Assembly (NCBI GenBank): GCA_002328585.1
Contig: DCUV01000032.1
Location: 136,277 to 200,276, forward strand
DNA: 64,000 bases
Source: Spirochaetia bacterium UBA2205
Lineage (GTDB): Bacteria > Spirochaetota > UBA4802 > UB4802
Direction of reading: 5' to 3'
Shown: piece by piece, positions 55,066 through 63,465 of the stretch
Position numbering within the stretch: the first letter of the stretch is position 1
Layout of the letters: every line of letters starts with the position of its first letter
The notes under the pieces: generated by a model
Told to the model about the DNA's origin: nothing
Databases searched by the model: none
What the model saw: only the letters and a program-made list of their open reading frames with translations
Position numbers and translations under genes: made by a program

Positions 55066-55545
55066 TCAAACCTTATAGTATATCTTTTCATCGCCGCTGG
55101 CTTTTACCTTTAATCGGCCATCTTCTAAAAAAAAGTCAATTATCCTGCCAGCACTGCCACCAATATCCTCAGCTACTATCGGTATACTAAATTTAGCAAG
55201 CGCCTGTCGTGTTGCTTCAACATTATTTTCGCCTATATTTGCCAATGTTGTTGTAGACTTAAATTTAAACATTGATGCACCACCGGCAATCTTTGCTGTC
55301 ATAAATTCCCTTTTGCAGCCCTTTTTCAACATCTGCTGTATTAGCATAGGAATTGCAGTATCTGCATATTTCTCAGGATTGGCATTACCAGGATTTTTGG
55401 GCAGTAAGATATGTGCCATCCCTCCAATCTTTTTATTGCGCTCATAAACACAAATACCAACACAACTCCCCAGTATTGTTCGCATTATTACAGGGTTTTC
55501 TGCTACAGCTAATTGCGCAACACCTATGTTTAAAAGATTGTCCAT
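55066..55545 (-). CDS. cheD: Chemoreceptor glutamine deamidase
   Basis: 159 residues from ATG 55545, the canonical CheD length; the frame is open 81 bases further upstream. Catalytic Cys28 is in TILGSCVGICVY and the His45 in MAHILLP. CheD deamidates glutamines of methyl-accepting chemotaxis proteins and interacts with CheC in many species. No other che gene lies nearby. First gene of the HDOD/zinc ribbon/methyltransferase operon. Confidence 0.95.
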   Translation of the reverse strand: MDNLLNIGVAQLAVAENPVIMRTILGSCVGICVYERNKKIGGMAHILLPKNPGNANPEKYADTAIPMLIQQMLKKGCKREFMTAKIAGGASMFKFKSTTTLANIGENNVEATRQALAKFSIPIVAEDIGGSAGRIIDFFLEDGRLKVKASGDEKIYYKV

Positions 55546-55674
55546 CCTTATTCCCGCTATCAAAAATATACAGAATGAAAAATTATTATCTTGATTAATT
55601 ATGACTGTCTGTACAATATTTGTCAAGGCAAAAGATATATTTTACGTAAATAATCACGTAAATAATAAAATTAG

Positions 55675-56595
55675 ATGTCAACAACAGTTATTAACAGTAT
55701 GCTGAACGCTATCCCATCCAATGCTGCCAATAAAACAGGTGGCATATATATTAATATTGTAAAAAATGAATTTATAATCCTTGATAACGAAATTAAGATT
55801 CCCAGAATTGCGGTAACAAGCCTGTCATATGATGATGCATTGACTTTTATGCCCTCCATCGTTTCCCTCATACCTGCATTTTTATATAACCATATACTGC
55901 TGCAACAACGCAACCCTGCAAACGAATTACATAGCCTCCATTTTGCGTCTTTGCTGGAAGGGAAGCTGTTGCATTTTTATCATATTTTGCGCATAGACTT
56001 TAAGTTTGGGGGCGATAGTTCCTCGGTAATTCAACCTGGCAGTAATGATTATTATCCTTCATATACAACAAACAGGCTTTATTATAAATCCCGACTGATA
56101 CCAACACTGCAGTATTCACCTGAGCCAATTATTCCTATTAAACTCATACAGTCTATTACAACTGAATCAGACCAGTTTTTCCATACCTACGCACTGTTTG
56201 ATGATGTTGATACAACAAAAGTAACCCATGAATTGAATACTCTTTTACATGCATTCACGATACCAGAAAACCTGTATCCCTTCGTTGTTTTTGATTACTA
56301 TACAGCATGCATGAATATTGTTTATCCTGATTCACATGAACTTGCATGGGCTATCGCTGTATATGAACCGCTTTTTCTTATAATTGCATCACACTACATT
56401 GATCTTAATGCCATTATACCGTACCATGCAATAAAGAAAGCGTTTCCTGATTTCTTCACCATAGTAAACGATAAACTGATTCCCGAAGATAACCTGCTGA
56501 ATATGATTCAAACTTATTTCAAACGATTTTCTTTTTCCCGAGATGAACAATGTATGCTGAAAGGATGGTGGCAATTTGTTATTGCACCGCAGTAA
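55675..56595 (+). CDS. Unknown protein, 306 residues
   Basis: Long, clean frame divergent from cheD. No signal peptide or membrane segment is clear. Aromatic and Pro-rich stretches (for example YYPSYTTNRLYYKSRLIP) alternate with acidic loops, and the C-terminal half is helical. I recognise no family. An exact GGCGATAGTT decamer lies inside it (56011), read Gly-Asp-Ser. The next frame overlaps its end by 20 bases. The ATG has no clear ribosome-binding site. Confidence 0.65.
   Translation: MSTTVINSMLNAIPSNAANKTGGIYINIVKNEFIILDNEIKIPRIAVTSLSYDDALTFMPSIVSLIPAFLYNHILLQQRNPANELHSLHFASLLEGKLLHFYHILRIDFKFGGDSSSVIQPGSNDYYPSYTTNRLYYKSRLIPTLQYSPEPIIPIKLIQSITTESDQFFHTYALFDDVDTTKVTHELNTLLHAFTIPENLYPFVVFDYYTACMNIVYPDSHELAWAIAVYEPLFLIIASHYIDLNAIIPYHAIKKAFPDFFTIVNDKLIPEDNLLNMIQTYFKRFSFSRDEQCMLKGWWQFVIAPQ
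56011..56020 (+). repeat. Dispersed decamer GGCGATAGTT, copy inside the 306-residue gene
   Basis: Exact copy read GGC-GAT-AGT. Confidence 0.7.
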
Positions 56596-57091
56596 ATTAC
56601 CCATTATCGCACTTGTGTTGAGCATAGCATGCACAAATCAACCACTTTCAATAATGAAGGCTAATATAGGAAGCAATGTTGCATTAAACGGAACTATCAC
56701 CAACGCCTCTCTGCATTATACCTTTACACCTTGTACGTGGTGTTCAACCGCTAAAGACATCTGGAATTATATCTATTTTCAGGGCGATACACTATGCTTT
56801 GCCGTTGAGTGTACTACCAATATAAACGATGCGATTATTACTGCATATTTTGAAAATCCTTCTACAAAAAAAACCTATAAAGCAGAACGCCTTGAAAAAA
56901 TCAATACGACCATCTATGGATTTTCACTTATCGGCAGCCTGCTGGAACACATCTATGATGATACATGTATGAAAGTACCCTGCAACACATGGATAGCATT
57001 ACCGTTTGTTATACACATTACTATTGAATTGCAAAATCAAAAGGCAACACATTCAATAGCAAATACTGCATATATTAGTTTTAGCAAATAA
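56576..57091 (+). CDS. Probable lipoprotein, unknown function
   Basis: 171 residues if started at TTG 56576, which overlaps the end of the previous gene by 20 bases. A lipobox-like IALVLSIAC (Cys19) supports export. The mature part has a CTWC pair and several cysteines (near 53, 56, 74 and 78), unusual for a lipoprotein, plus alternating beta strands. No family recognised. The TTG start and lack of a clear ribosome-binding site make the start uncertain. Confidence 0.6.
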   Translation: MLLHRSKLPIIALVLSIACTNQPLSIMKANIGSNVALNGTITNASLHYTFTPCTWCSTAKDIWNYIYFQGDTLCFAVECTTNINDAIITAYFENPSTKKTYKAERLEKINTTIYGFSLIGSLLEHIYDDTCMKVPCNTWIALPFVIHITIELQNQKATHSIANTAYISFSK

Positions 57092-57198
57092 AATATATTT
57101 TTACTAAGTGTATTAATTCATGTTTGAAGTATTTTCTTTTATTTGTCGATGAGTTATGTAATATGATACTATTTGCATCAATTTAAATTTAATAAACC

Positions 57199-58065
57199 AT
57201 GAAAAAAAAAGACCTGTCAATGTTTGTGCGATTCTGGGGAGTACGTGGTTCAGTTCCTACACCGGGGATAAATTTCATTAAATATGGCGGCAATACTGCC
57301 TGTGTTGAGCTGAGATGTGGGAATACTATCATGATATTTGACGCCGGTACCGGCATCAGAATGCTGGGAGAAAGCCTTGCTAAAGAATTTTTTGATAAAC
57401 CCATCCAGGTCCATTTATTTATCAGTCATACACACTGGGATCACATACAGGGGTTTCCTTTTTTTGCACTGGCATATAACAAAAATGCAACAATCAATTT
57501 TTATGGTGGCCATAGTGTCTCAACACTTGAAAAGCTCATTTTAGGACAAATGGACAAAGAATATTTCCCTGTGTCATTATTTGAGTTATCATCAAAAATT
57601 AATTTTATAGAACTTTCCCAAAATGCATTTACTATTAACGATATCGTTATATACTATACCCATCTTTTCCATCCGGGATTATCGTTAGGATTCAGGGTTG
57701 AGTATGATGACAGAGTGTTTGTATATGCCAGTGATAATGAAGTTTTAAACGATCCCGAATTGGGTGAATATAATTTAAAAAATATTGGCACACTGATTAA
57801 AAATGCTGATATACTTGTCACTGATTGTCAATATACACCCGATGAATACAAAAGCAGGATAGGATGGGGCCATTCATCTATAGAAATAGTTGCACAGGTA
57901 GCATCACGGTTTGGCGTTAAACATCTGGTAACATATCATCATGATCCATCTCATACTGATGATGATATTGCTAAAACTATCCGTAAAGTCCGCAAACTTT
58001 CACTTCCCATCAAGATTACAGCAGCACAAGAAGGAACAACACTGTATCTTTCAAAAAAGTATTGA
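57199..58065 (+). CDS. MBL-fold metallohydrolase
   Basis: 288 residues. The zinc motif HTHWDH (77-82) and the SHTHWDHIQGFPFF context place it in the RNase Z/PhnP-like branch of the metallo-beta-lactamase superfamily. A WGVRGSVPTPG start precedes it. Later His and Asp ligands are present (FHPG, ASDNE, YHHDPSHTD). Such proteins hydrolyse phosphodiesters; substrate unknown. A histidine phosphatase gene follows 33 bases later. Confidence 0.88.
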   Translation: MKKKDLSMFVRFWGVRGSVPTPGINFIKYGGNTACVELRCGNTIMIFDAGTGIRMLGESLAKEFFDKPIQVHLFISHTHWDHIQGFPFFALAYNKNATINFYGGHSVSTLEKLILGQMDKEYFPVSLFELSSKINFIELSQNAFTINDIVIYYTHLFHPGLSLGFRVEYDDRVFVYASDNEVLNDPELGEYNLKNIGTLIKNADILVTDCQYTPDEYKSRIGWGHSSIEIVAQVASRFGVKHLVTYHHDPSHTDDDIAKTIRKVRKLSLPIKITAAQEGTTLYLSKKY

Positions 58066-58098
58066 CCATACTGCCCTGCACATTATCATTATGCTGTT

Positions 58099-58713
58099 AT
58101 GCATAGTTTACGATTGCACAATACCTATCTACTCATGCGCCATGCTCAAAGCAAGGCAAACCATATGCATATCATTGTCAGCAATCCTGAAGTTGGTGTT
58201 AATGATTATGGTTTAACACAGGAAGGGAAGAATGAAGTTATAAAAGCAATAGCGCATTGCAATGAACTGAAATCAGTTAAATACATCTATACATCAGATT
58301 TTTTACGTGCATATGAAACTGCCATGATTATTGCCGGGCATATGGATATCATCCATGTCAAATTTGATACACGTTTACGCGAACGTTATTTTGGCCAATT
58401 TGAAGGAACAGACAGTGAAAACTATCAACGAATATGGGATATGGATTGCCACAATGCAAATGATCCAGTATGTTACAATGTTGAACCCATACATACTGTA
58501 GCAAAAAGGATGATTTCATTTTTGTTGGACTGCGAAACCAATCATATAAATGATACTATTTTAATTGTTTCGCATGGCGACCCGTTACAGATACTTTATA
58601 CCGTATCTATAGGTTTACCTATTAATAAATTTAAAACAGCATCTCATTTCAATAATGCAGAATTAAGACTATTGCCTTCACGTTTCACCATTGATGAGGA
58701 GTTGATCACATGA
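58099..58713 (+). CDS. Histidine phosphatase family protein
   Basis: 204 residues. The phospho-acceptor His15 is in LLMRHAQSKAN and the second His in IVSHGDPLQ, with the YTSDFLRAYETA and RERYFGQFEG motifs. It is a phosphoglycerate-mutase-like phosphatase (branch 1). The stop overlaps the start of the small membrane gene (ATGA). It is the first of three tightly packed genes ending with a sodium:solute symporter, so it may regulate or serve that transporter. Confidence 0.9.
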   Translation: MHSLRLHNTYLLMRHAQSKANHMHIIVSNPEVGVNDYGLTQEGKNEVIKAIAHCNELKSVKYIYTSDFLRAYETAMIIAGHMDIIHVKFDTRLRERYFGQFEGTDSENYQRIWDMDCHNANDPVCYNVEPIHTVAKRMISFLLDCETNHINDTILIVSHGDPLQILYTVSIGLPINKFKTASHFNNAELRLLPSRFTIDEELIT

Positions 58714-58912
58714 TGTCACCATGGTTGCCATTCATTTACCAATATACTATTTGCTCATTTTTTTTTATTGCTATAATTATACTATCCATTAAGAAAAAAG
58801 CCATCTCTATTCACCACCCAACTGACAGAAAAATTTTATTAGAAATTATTGCCGGTTATCTGATATTTATTTTTGCTCATGCTTTGATGATACTATTTGC
58901 TGGAGCATAGTT
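58710..58912 (+). CDS. Small two-helix membrane protein
   Basis: 66 residues, two hydrophobic helices (about 9-26 and 45-65) separated by a basic loop (KKKAISIHHPTDRK). Start overlaps the histidine phosphatase stop (ATGA) and the stop lies 2 bases before the symporter ATG, so it is real by context. It may be an accessory subunit of the symporter, as small proteins accompany several SSS-type transporters. Function not established. Confidence 0.72.
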
Positions 58913-60727
58913 ATGATTAAAGGAACACCCATCGATTTTACAATAATTGTAATATATTTTATTTTTATCCTTGGCTTCGGTTCATTTTTTGGTAAATATG
59001 TCAAAAGCACAAAGGATTTCTTTTTTGGTGGGCAGCGCTTTAGCTGGTGGTTAATTGGCTTTAGCTGTGTTGCAACCACTGTTGGTTCATACAGTTTTAT
59101 TAAATATTCTGCTGTTGCATTTGAATATGGATTGTCATCAACCATGACATACCTCAATGACTGGTTTATACTGCCGATTTTTGTATTTATCTGGTTACCC
59201 ATCATTTATTACGGACGTATTACATCCATTCCTGAATATTTTGAAAGACGTTTTGATTCAAAAACTCGTACAATTAGTTTAATAATTTTGTTAATCTACC
59301 TATTAGGCTATATTGGAATAAATTTATATACAATTGGTGTTGCCTTTAATGCTATGCTAGGCTGGGATGTGATGGCAACTGCCATAGTTATTGCTTTTGT
59401 ATGTGCTCTGTATATGCATGCGGGCGGGCAAACTTCAGTAATAATGACCGATTTAGCTCAAGCCTTAATGCTATTGACAGCAGGAATTTTAATATTTATT
59501 CTTGGTATAGATAAAATTGGCAGTTTGAAGACATTCTGGACATCACTTCCTTATGAATTTAAACTGCCGTTCTCACCTTTTAATAAACCTCCTGACTTCA
59601 ACTTTGTTGGCATTTTCTGGCAGGACGCATTTGGTAGTTCAATGGCATTTTATTTTATAAATCAGGGAATTTTAATGCGATTTTTAAGTGTACGCTCACC
59701 TCGTGACGGCAGGAAAGCCTTGTTTTTGGTTTGCCTTGTGTTAATGCCATTAGCTGCGTTTGCTGTCGCAAATGCAGGATGGATAGGCAAATCAATGTCA
59801 ATACATGGACTGCTGCCTTCTGATACAAATCCTAATCATATCTTTGTTGAAGTAGTATATGCAATTACAAAACCCGGAACATTTGGTTTTATTATGGCTG
59901 CGTTAATTGCTGCGCTTATGTCTACCATTGACACATTAATCAACGGCGTTGCTGCAATTGGTGTTAATGATATAATTTCAAAAATAGTCCCTGATAAAAA
60001 TGATGCTTACTATCTCAAATGGGCACGTTTAATATCGTTATTAGCTGCAATTATTGGTGTTGCTCTTGTTCCATTATTTATGCAATTCAAATCAATCTAT
60101 GTTGCTCATGGAACGTTTATTGCTGCTGTTACTCCACCCATGATAGTTACCATACTATTTGGTATTTTATGGAAAAGATACACCACACAAGCTGCCACAT
60201 ATACGTTAATTTTTGGAAGCATAGCAATGCTCATATCCATTAAATGGCCTGGAATATTAACGTTATTTTCACACGGTGTTGCTGCTGAGGGACTACAATA
60301 CTTGCGAGCTTTATACGGACTTACCGTATGTTCAGGAATCAGTATTGCCATGACATTATTACCTGCTTCAAAGGAAATAAAAGACCTGCATGGTCTTGTG
60401 GTGGATACTATCCATGAAGGTAAGGTTTTATTTAAAGGTGGCGAACCTGACGATTTTGATGAGGGAAAAATAATCTCCTGCCATATTGTTGAAGTAAATG
60501 AAGGTGTGTCACTAAGCAAAGCAATGATGGAACACCTGCAGGCAAAACCTGGCGATATACTGTACATTTCAGATGAACGGTGGTGGCTGGGCGGACTTAA
60601 ATCCATTCATGCGAAAGCCGGTCCGCCTCATGATAGCAGTGATGATATCATTCTTATAGGCACTGATCTTATAGTGCAGGGAAATCTCGATATAAATCGC
60701 AAGGTTACAGCAATGAAAATAATTTGA
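58913..60727 (+). CDS. Sodium:solute symporter family transporter with soluble tail
   Basis: 604 residues. About thirteen membrane segments fill residues 1-475. SSS motifs include the ITSIPEYFERRFDSKTR segment (about 102-118) and the MSTIDTLINGVAAI region. A soluble tail of about 110 residues (ending ...GDILYISDERWWLGGLKSIHAK) follows, unusual for the family. It takes up a carboxylate, amino acid or similar solute with sodium. Substrate is not evident. Its 3' end carries a GATAGT-A-ACTATC palindrome. Confidence 0.92.
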   Translation: MIKGTPIDFTIIVIYFIFILGFGSFFGKYVKSTKDFFFGGQRFSWWLIGFSCVATTVGSYSFIKYSAVAFEYGLSSTMTYLNDWFILPIFVFIWLPIIYYGRITSIPEYFERRFDSKTRTISLIILLIYLLGYIGINLYTIGVAFNAMLGWDVMATAIVIAFVCALYMHAGGQTSVIMTDLAQALMLLTAGILIFILGIDKIGSLKTFWTSLPYEFKLPFSPFNKPPDFNFVGIFWQDAFGSSMAFYFINQGILMRFLSVRSPRDGRKALFLVCLVLMPLAAFAVANAGWIGKSMSIHGLLPSDTNPNHIFVEVVYAITKPGTFGFIMAALIAALMSTIDTLINGVAAIGVNDIISKIVPDKNDAYYLKWARLISLLAAIIGVALVPLFMQFKSIYVAHGTFIAAVTPPMIVTILFGILWKRYTTQAATYTLIFGSIAMLISIKWPGILTLFSHGVAAEGLQYLRALYGLTVCSGISIAMTLLPASKEIKDLHGLVVDTIHEGKVLFKGGEPDDFDEGKIISCHIVEVNEGVSLSKAMMEHLQAKPGDILYISDERWWLGGLKSIHAKAGPPHDSSDDIILIGTDLIVQGNLDINRKVTAMKII

Positions 60728-60741
60728 TAGTAACTATCGCC
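60725..60741. repeat. GATAGT/ACTATC palindrome with a decamer copy
   Basis: GATAGTAACTATC (60725-60737) is a 13-bp odd palindrome; its right half belongs to an exact minus-strand GGCGATAGTT (60732-60741). The TGA stop of the symporter gene lies at its edge. Confidence 0.7.
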
Positions 60742-60803
60742 TTTTACAAAACATAGAATATATAATTTTTGTTTTTAAATGTATAGATCAAAAAAAATAT
60801 GAA

Positions 60804-61388
60804 TTATTTTTTCTTTATTAATGAAGCAAACTTTGATACAAATCCATTATGAATAGTAAAACCACTCAATTGCTGTTTAACATCTTCTATGGTGATGAAT
60901 GCATTGGGTTCTAACATTTGAACAATTTCAACCACTCTTTTCACATCTCTTTTTGGTATAACAGTAAACAACATCGTTATAGGCCCTTTCATGCCAACAC
61001 CATCAATTTGACTTACTCCAAAACCCTCTTGCCTCAATACCAGAGGAAGTGCAGAAACAACCTTGCTGGTGATAACTCGGACTGATTGGTACCCAATGGC
61101 TATTTTTTCCTCCAATAACATCCCAACATAATTCCCTGTGGCAAAACCTAATGCATAAACAATATAACTTATAATCCCATTAAAATGTTGAAGTGCAGAA
61201 TTAATCGCAAAAAGCCAGATAAGAACCTCAAAAAATCCCAGGACCGGGGCTATAGATCGGTATCCTCTTGCCACCAAAATTATTCGCACTGTTCCAATTG
61301 ACACATCAAATATTCTGGCAGTAAATATTAATACTAAGGTACCATACTGATGAACGAAAGAACTGAAGAAAGCAATGATTGCATCCAT
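60804..61388 (-). CDS. UPF0316 membrane protein (DUF5698/DUF2179)
   Basis: 194 residues. Three or four N-terminal membrane segments contain the GTLVLIFTARIFDVSIGTVRIILVARGYR signature of UPF0316 proteins, followed by a DUF2179 domain (about 110-180) with FTVIPKRDVKRVVEIVQ. DUF2179 may bind a nucleotide second messenger in related proteins; the function of UPF0316 is unknown. No ribosome-binding site is obvious. Confidence 0.9.
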   Translation of the reverse strand: MDAIIAFFSSFVHQYGTLVLIFTARIFDVSIGTVRIILVARGYRSIAPVLGFFEVLIWLFAINSALQHFNGIISYIVYALGFATGNYVGMLLEEKIAIGYQSVRVITSKVVSALPLVLRQEGFGVSQIDGVGMKGPITMLFTVIPKRDVKRVVEIVQMLEPNAFITIEDVKQQLSGFTIHNGFVSKFASLIKKK

Positions 61389-61688
61389 AGCGAAATATTA
61401 TTATCTCCTACCATGTCTGATATATCTCTTGAAAAATATATATATGTATCAATGTCAATATATATTTTACATACATATTACAGGCATGTTGAGTATAATA
61501 TGATGCTACAGTGCGACAAAAAAATTATTGCAATTACCACTACATTATGGCATAAATGTATCAACATTAATCATTCAAACACCGTCAGGAGTAACAGTAT
61601 ACCATAAAAATCTAAAGTCAAAAAGCCAGATGCCCGGTCAAGCCCGGAATGATATTGATGCAAAATTCTATTTTCAGAGGCGTGTTTT
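61389..61688. other. 300-bp intergenic region with a REP-like relic
   Basis: AT-rich, with ATATAT runs near 61425-61470. The bases at 61627-61652 carry GATGCCCGG and CCGGAATGA halves around GTCAAG, a decayed REP-like element related to the one at 28360-28456. No gene seen. Confidence 0.5.
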
Positions 61689-61982
61689 ATGAAACCTTCA
61701 TTTATTACATCCATTGTGTTGTTTATAGTAGTATACATGCTTATCCCAATACACATAACTGCACATAATCAAAACCATACAATGATTGGTCCATATTTTT
61801 TTGTAAAGATAACTGATGACTCAAATGCCCAGGAAGAAAAATCAAAACCTGATGATAAAGAACAAAAATCATTAGACAATCCATCCGATGATAACACCTT
61901 TAGTAATGACGAAGATGAAAATGATAATGATATGGAAGATATCCCTGATGATTTCTATGATTATCAGGAAGAGAACCTTTGA
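61689..61982 (+). CDS. Small acidic exported protein
   Basis: 97 residues. A hydrophobic N-terminal segment (about 5-24) is followed by a highly acidic tail (many Asp, Glu, Asn) ending DDFYDYQEENL. CAGAGG precedes the ATG. It is either anchored or secreted; the tail may bind divalent cations. No homologous family recognised. Its last 19 bases overlap the convergent universal stress protein gene. Confidence 0.6.
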   Translation: MKPSFITSIVLFIVVYMLIPIHITAHNQNHTMIGPYFFVKITDDSNAQEEKSKPDDKEQKSLDNPSDDNTFSNDEDENDNDMEDIPDDFYDYQEENL

Positions 61983-62425
61983 TGCCTTTTAACAACAAGA
62001 CAGGGCATCGTCGACTTTCTTACCACTTTTTCAGTGACAGATCCCAATAGCATCTCTTCAATATTGCTTTTGCCATGCGACCCCATTATTATGCATGAAA
62101 CCTTCTTTTGTTCAGCAATAGTAATAATCTCTTTAAACGGAATACCTTCAATAATGAGAGGAGTAACTTTGTATACCTTTGATAATTGTTTCTTTAAATT
62201 ATTCATCTGTTTTTCAGCTTCTTTTTTCAGAATATCAGAAATATCATAGGGATAAACAAATGTTTCACCAAATGCTGTGGTATCAATTATTGTGCTATGA
62301 CGGATGTCAACTACATGAAGAATAATAAGCTCCCTTGCCCCTGTTTTTTTCATTAACTTTATGTAAGGAATGGCTGCATTAGCACATTCTGAAAAATCTG
62401 TTGGATATAAGATTTTTGTAAACAT
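61964..62425 (-). CDS. Universal stress protein (UspA family)
   Basis: 153 residues. Starts MFTKILYPTDFSECA, typical of UspA, and the GSHGKSNIEEMLLGSVTEKV motif (near 118-137) is the ATP-binding Gx2Gx9G signature. These proteins bind ATP and modulate survival under stress. AAGGA precedes the ATG. Confidence 0.95.
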   Translation of the reverse strand: MFTKILYPTDFSECANAAIPYIKLMKKTGARELIILHVVDIRHSTIIDTTAFGETFVYPYDISDILKKEAEKQMNNLKKQLSKVYKVTPLIIEGIPFKEIITIAEQKKVSCIIMGSHGKSNIEEMLLGSVTEKVVRKSTMPCLVVKRHQRFSS

Positions 62426-62452
62426 TTTGTTGTCCTTCTAAGATTAATGTAT

Positions 62453-63463
62453 CTAATTCTTTATGATGCAACAACCAGTTTCATTAACAACTTTTTCTAT
62501 CATCATAAAAAATTTATTACCATTTATCAACGCGTTATAACCTCCATCTACCAAAAGAAATTCATTTGTTCCACCTAATATGCTATAAGTAAATGGTATT
62601 GCATAAAATGTATTATCATAATTATACACTACTATTCCATCGCCGTTGTTTATGATAATACCATCATTAAGCAAATGAACATCCTGCAGTTTTGTAAAGC
62701 TTTTCATTGTCTTGTCCTTTTTCGTTGTGATACTGATACTTTTTAAATCCCAATGTCCAGCACTACCCGTAATAACAAACAGCTTATCATCTTTTAGTAT
62801 ATTCTTCCATGAGGCAATCCGTATACGGGATAGCAAAATATCTCCTTCAGTGGACAATACCCATGCATTGTACATTCCGGCTATTCCCACAATTATAATG
62901 AGCTTATTACTGACAGCATGCATATATCCATTGTAGTATTTCAATGTTTCCGGTGGTGGAAAATCTATAGATGACAATCTTCTTATTTTTTTATCATCCT
63001 GACTATGTACATATAACTCTTCCCCGCAGAGCAAATAAACATCCTTATTACAATACGAAACTGCTTTAATGGGTTTGGTTGTTGGGTTATTGATAATGAT
63101 TTCCTCATCAGACGAAAACTTACATACCATAATGCCATCAGTTACAACACAAACATCATCGGTAGAATCATACCATACACTAACCACTTCACGTGGGAAT
63201 TCATATGCTTGTTTTTTGGGATACAGCATGGTGAGTAACGTTTCAGTAGAAAAAACTGCATATGGAGTACAAACAAAACTTTGCTCATCCAACGTTTTTT
63301 CCATAGAATACTCTATCAACCCGTCTTTAATTTTTACAAAGGCACTTTGATATAATCCCTCCTGATACAGTTCAATTCCTTCATTTACCGTTTTTTGCCT
63401 TGAACATGATATAGTAATAAGTAAAAGAACAATACTGCAAGCTGAAAGATAACGAAGAATCAT
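62453..63463 (-). CDS. Lipoprotein with beta-propeller-like repeats
   Basis: 336 residues. Lipobox ends at Cys20 (LLLITISC). A TPR-like NEGIELYQEGLYQSAFVKI follows, then irregular beta repeats resembling a propeller (VCVVTDGIMVCKF, NKDVYLLCGEELYVHS, DKLFVITGSAGHWDLKS). It contains a lysine-rich KKIRRL. AAAGG precedes the ATG. Just downstream (2 bp) of a TPR/Mrr-like gene on the same strand. Function unknown. Confidence 0.75.
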   Translation of the reverse strand: MILRYLSACSIVLLLITISCSRQKTVNEGIELYQEGLYQSAFVKIKDGLIEYSMEKTLDEQSFVCTPYAVFSTETLLTMLYPKKQAYEFPREVVSVWYDSTDDVCVVTDGIMVCKFSSDEEIIINNPTTKPIKAVSYCNKDVYLLCGEELYVHSQDDKKIRRLSSIDFPPPETLKYYNGYMHAVSNKLIIIVGIAGMYNAWVLSTEGDILLSRIRIASWKNILKDDKLFVITGSAGHWDLKSISITTKKDKTMKSFTKLQDVHLLNDGIIINNGDGIVVYNYDNTFYAIPFTYSILGGTNEFLLVDGGYNALINGNKFFMMIEKVVNETGCCIIKN

Positions 63464-63465
63464 GA

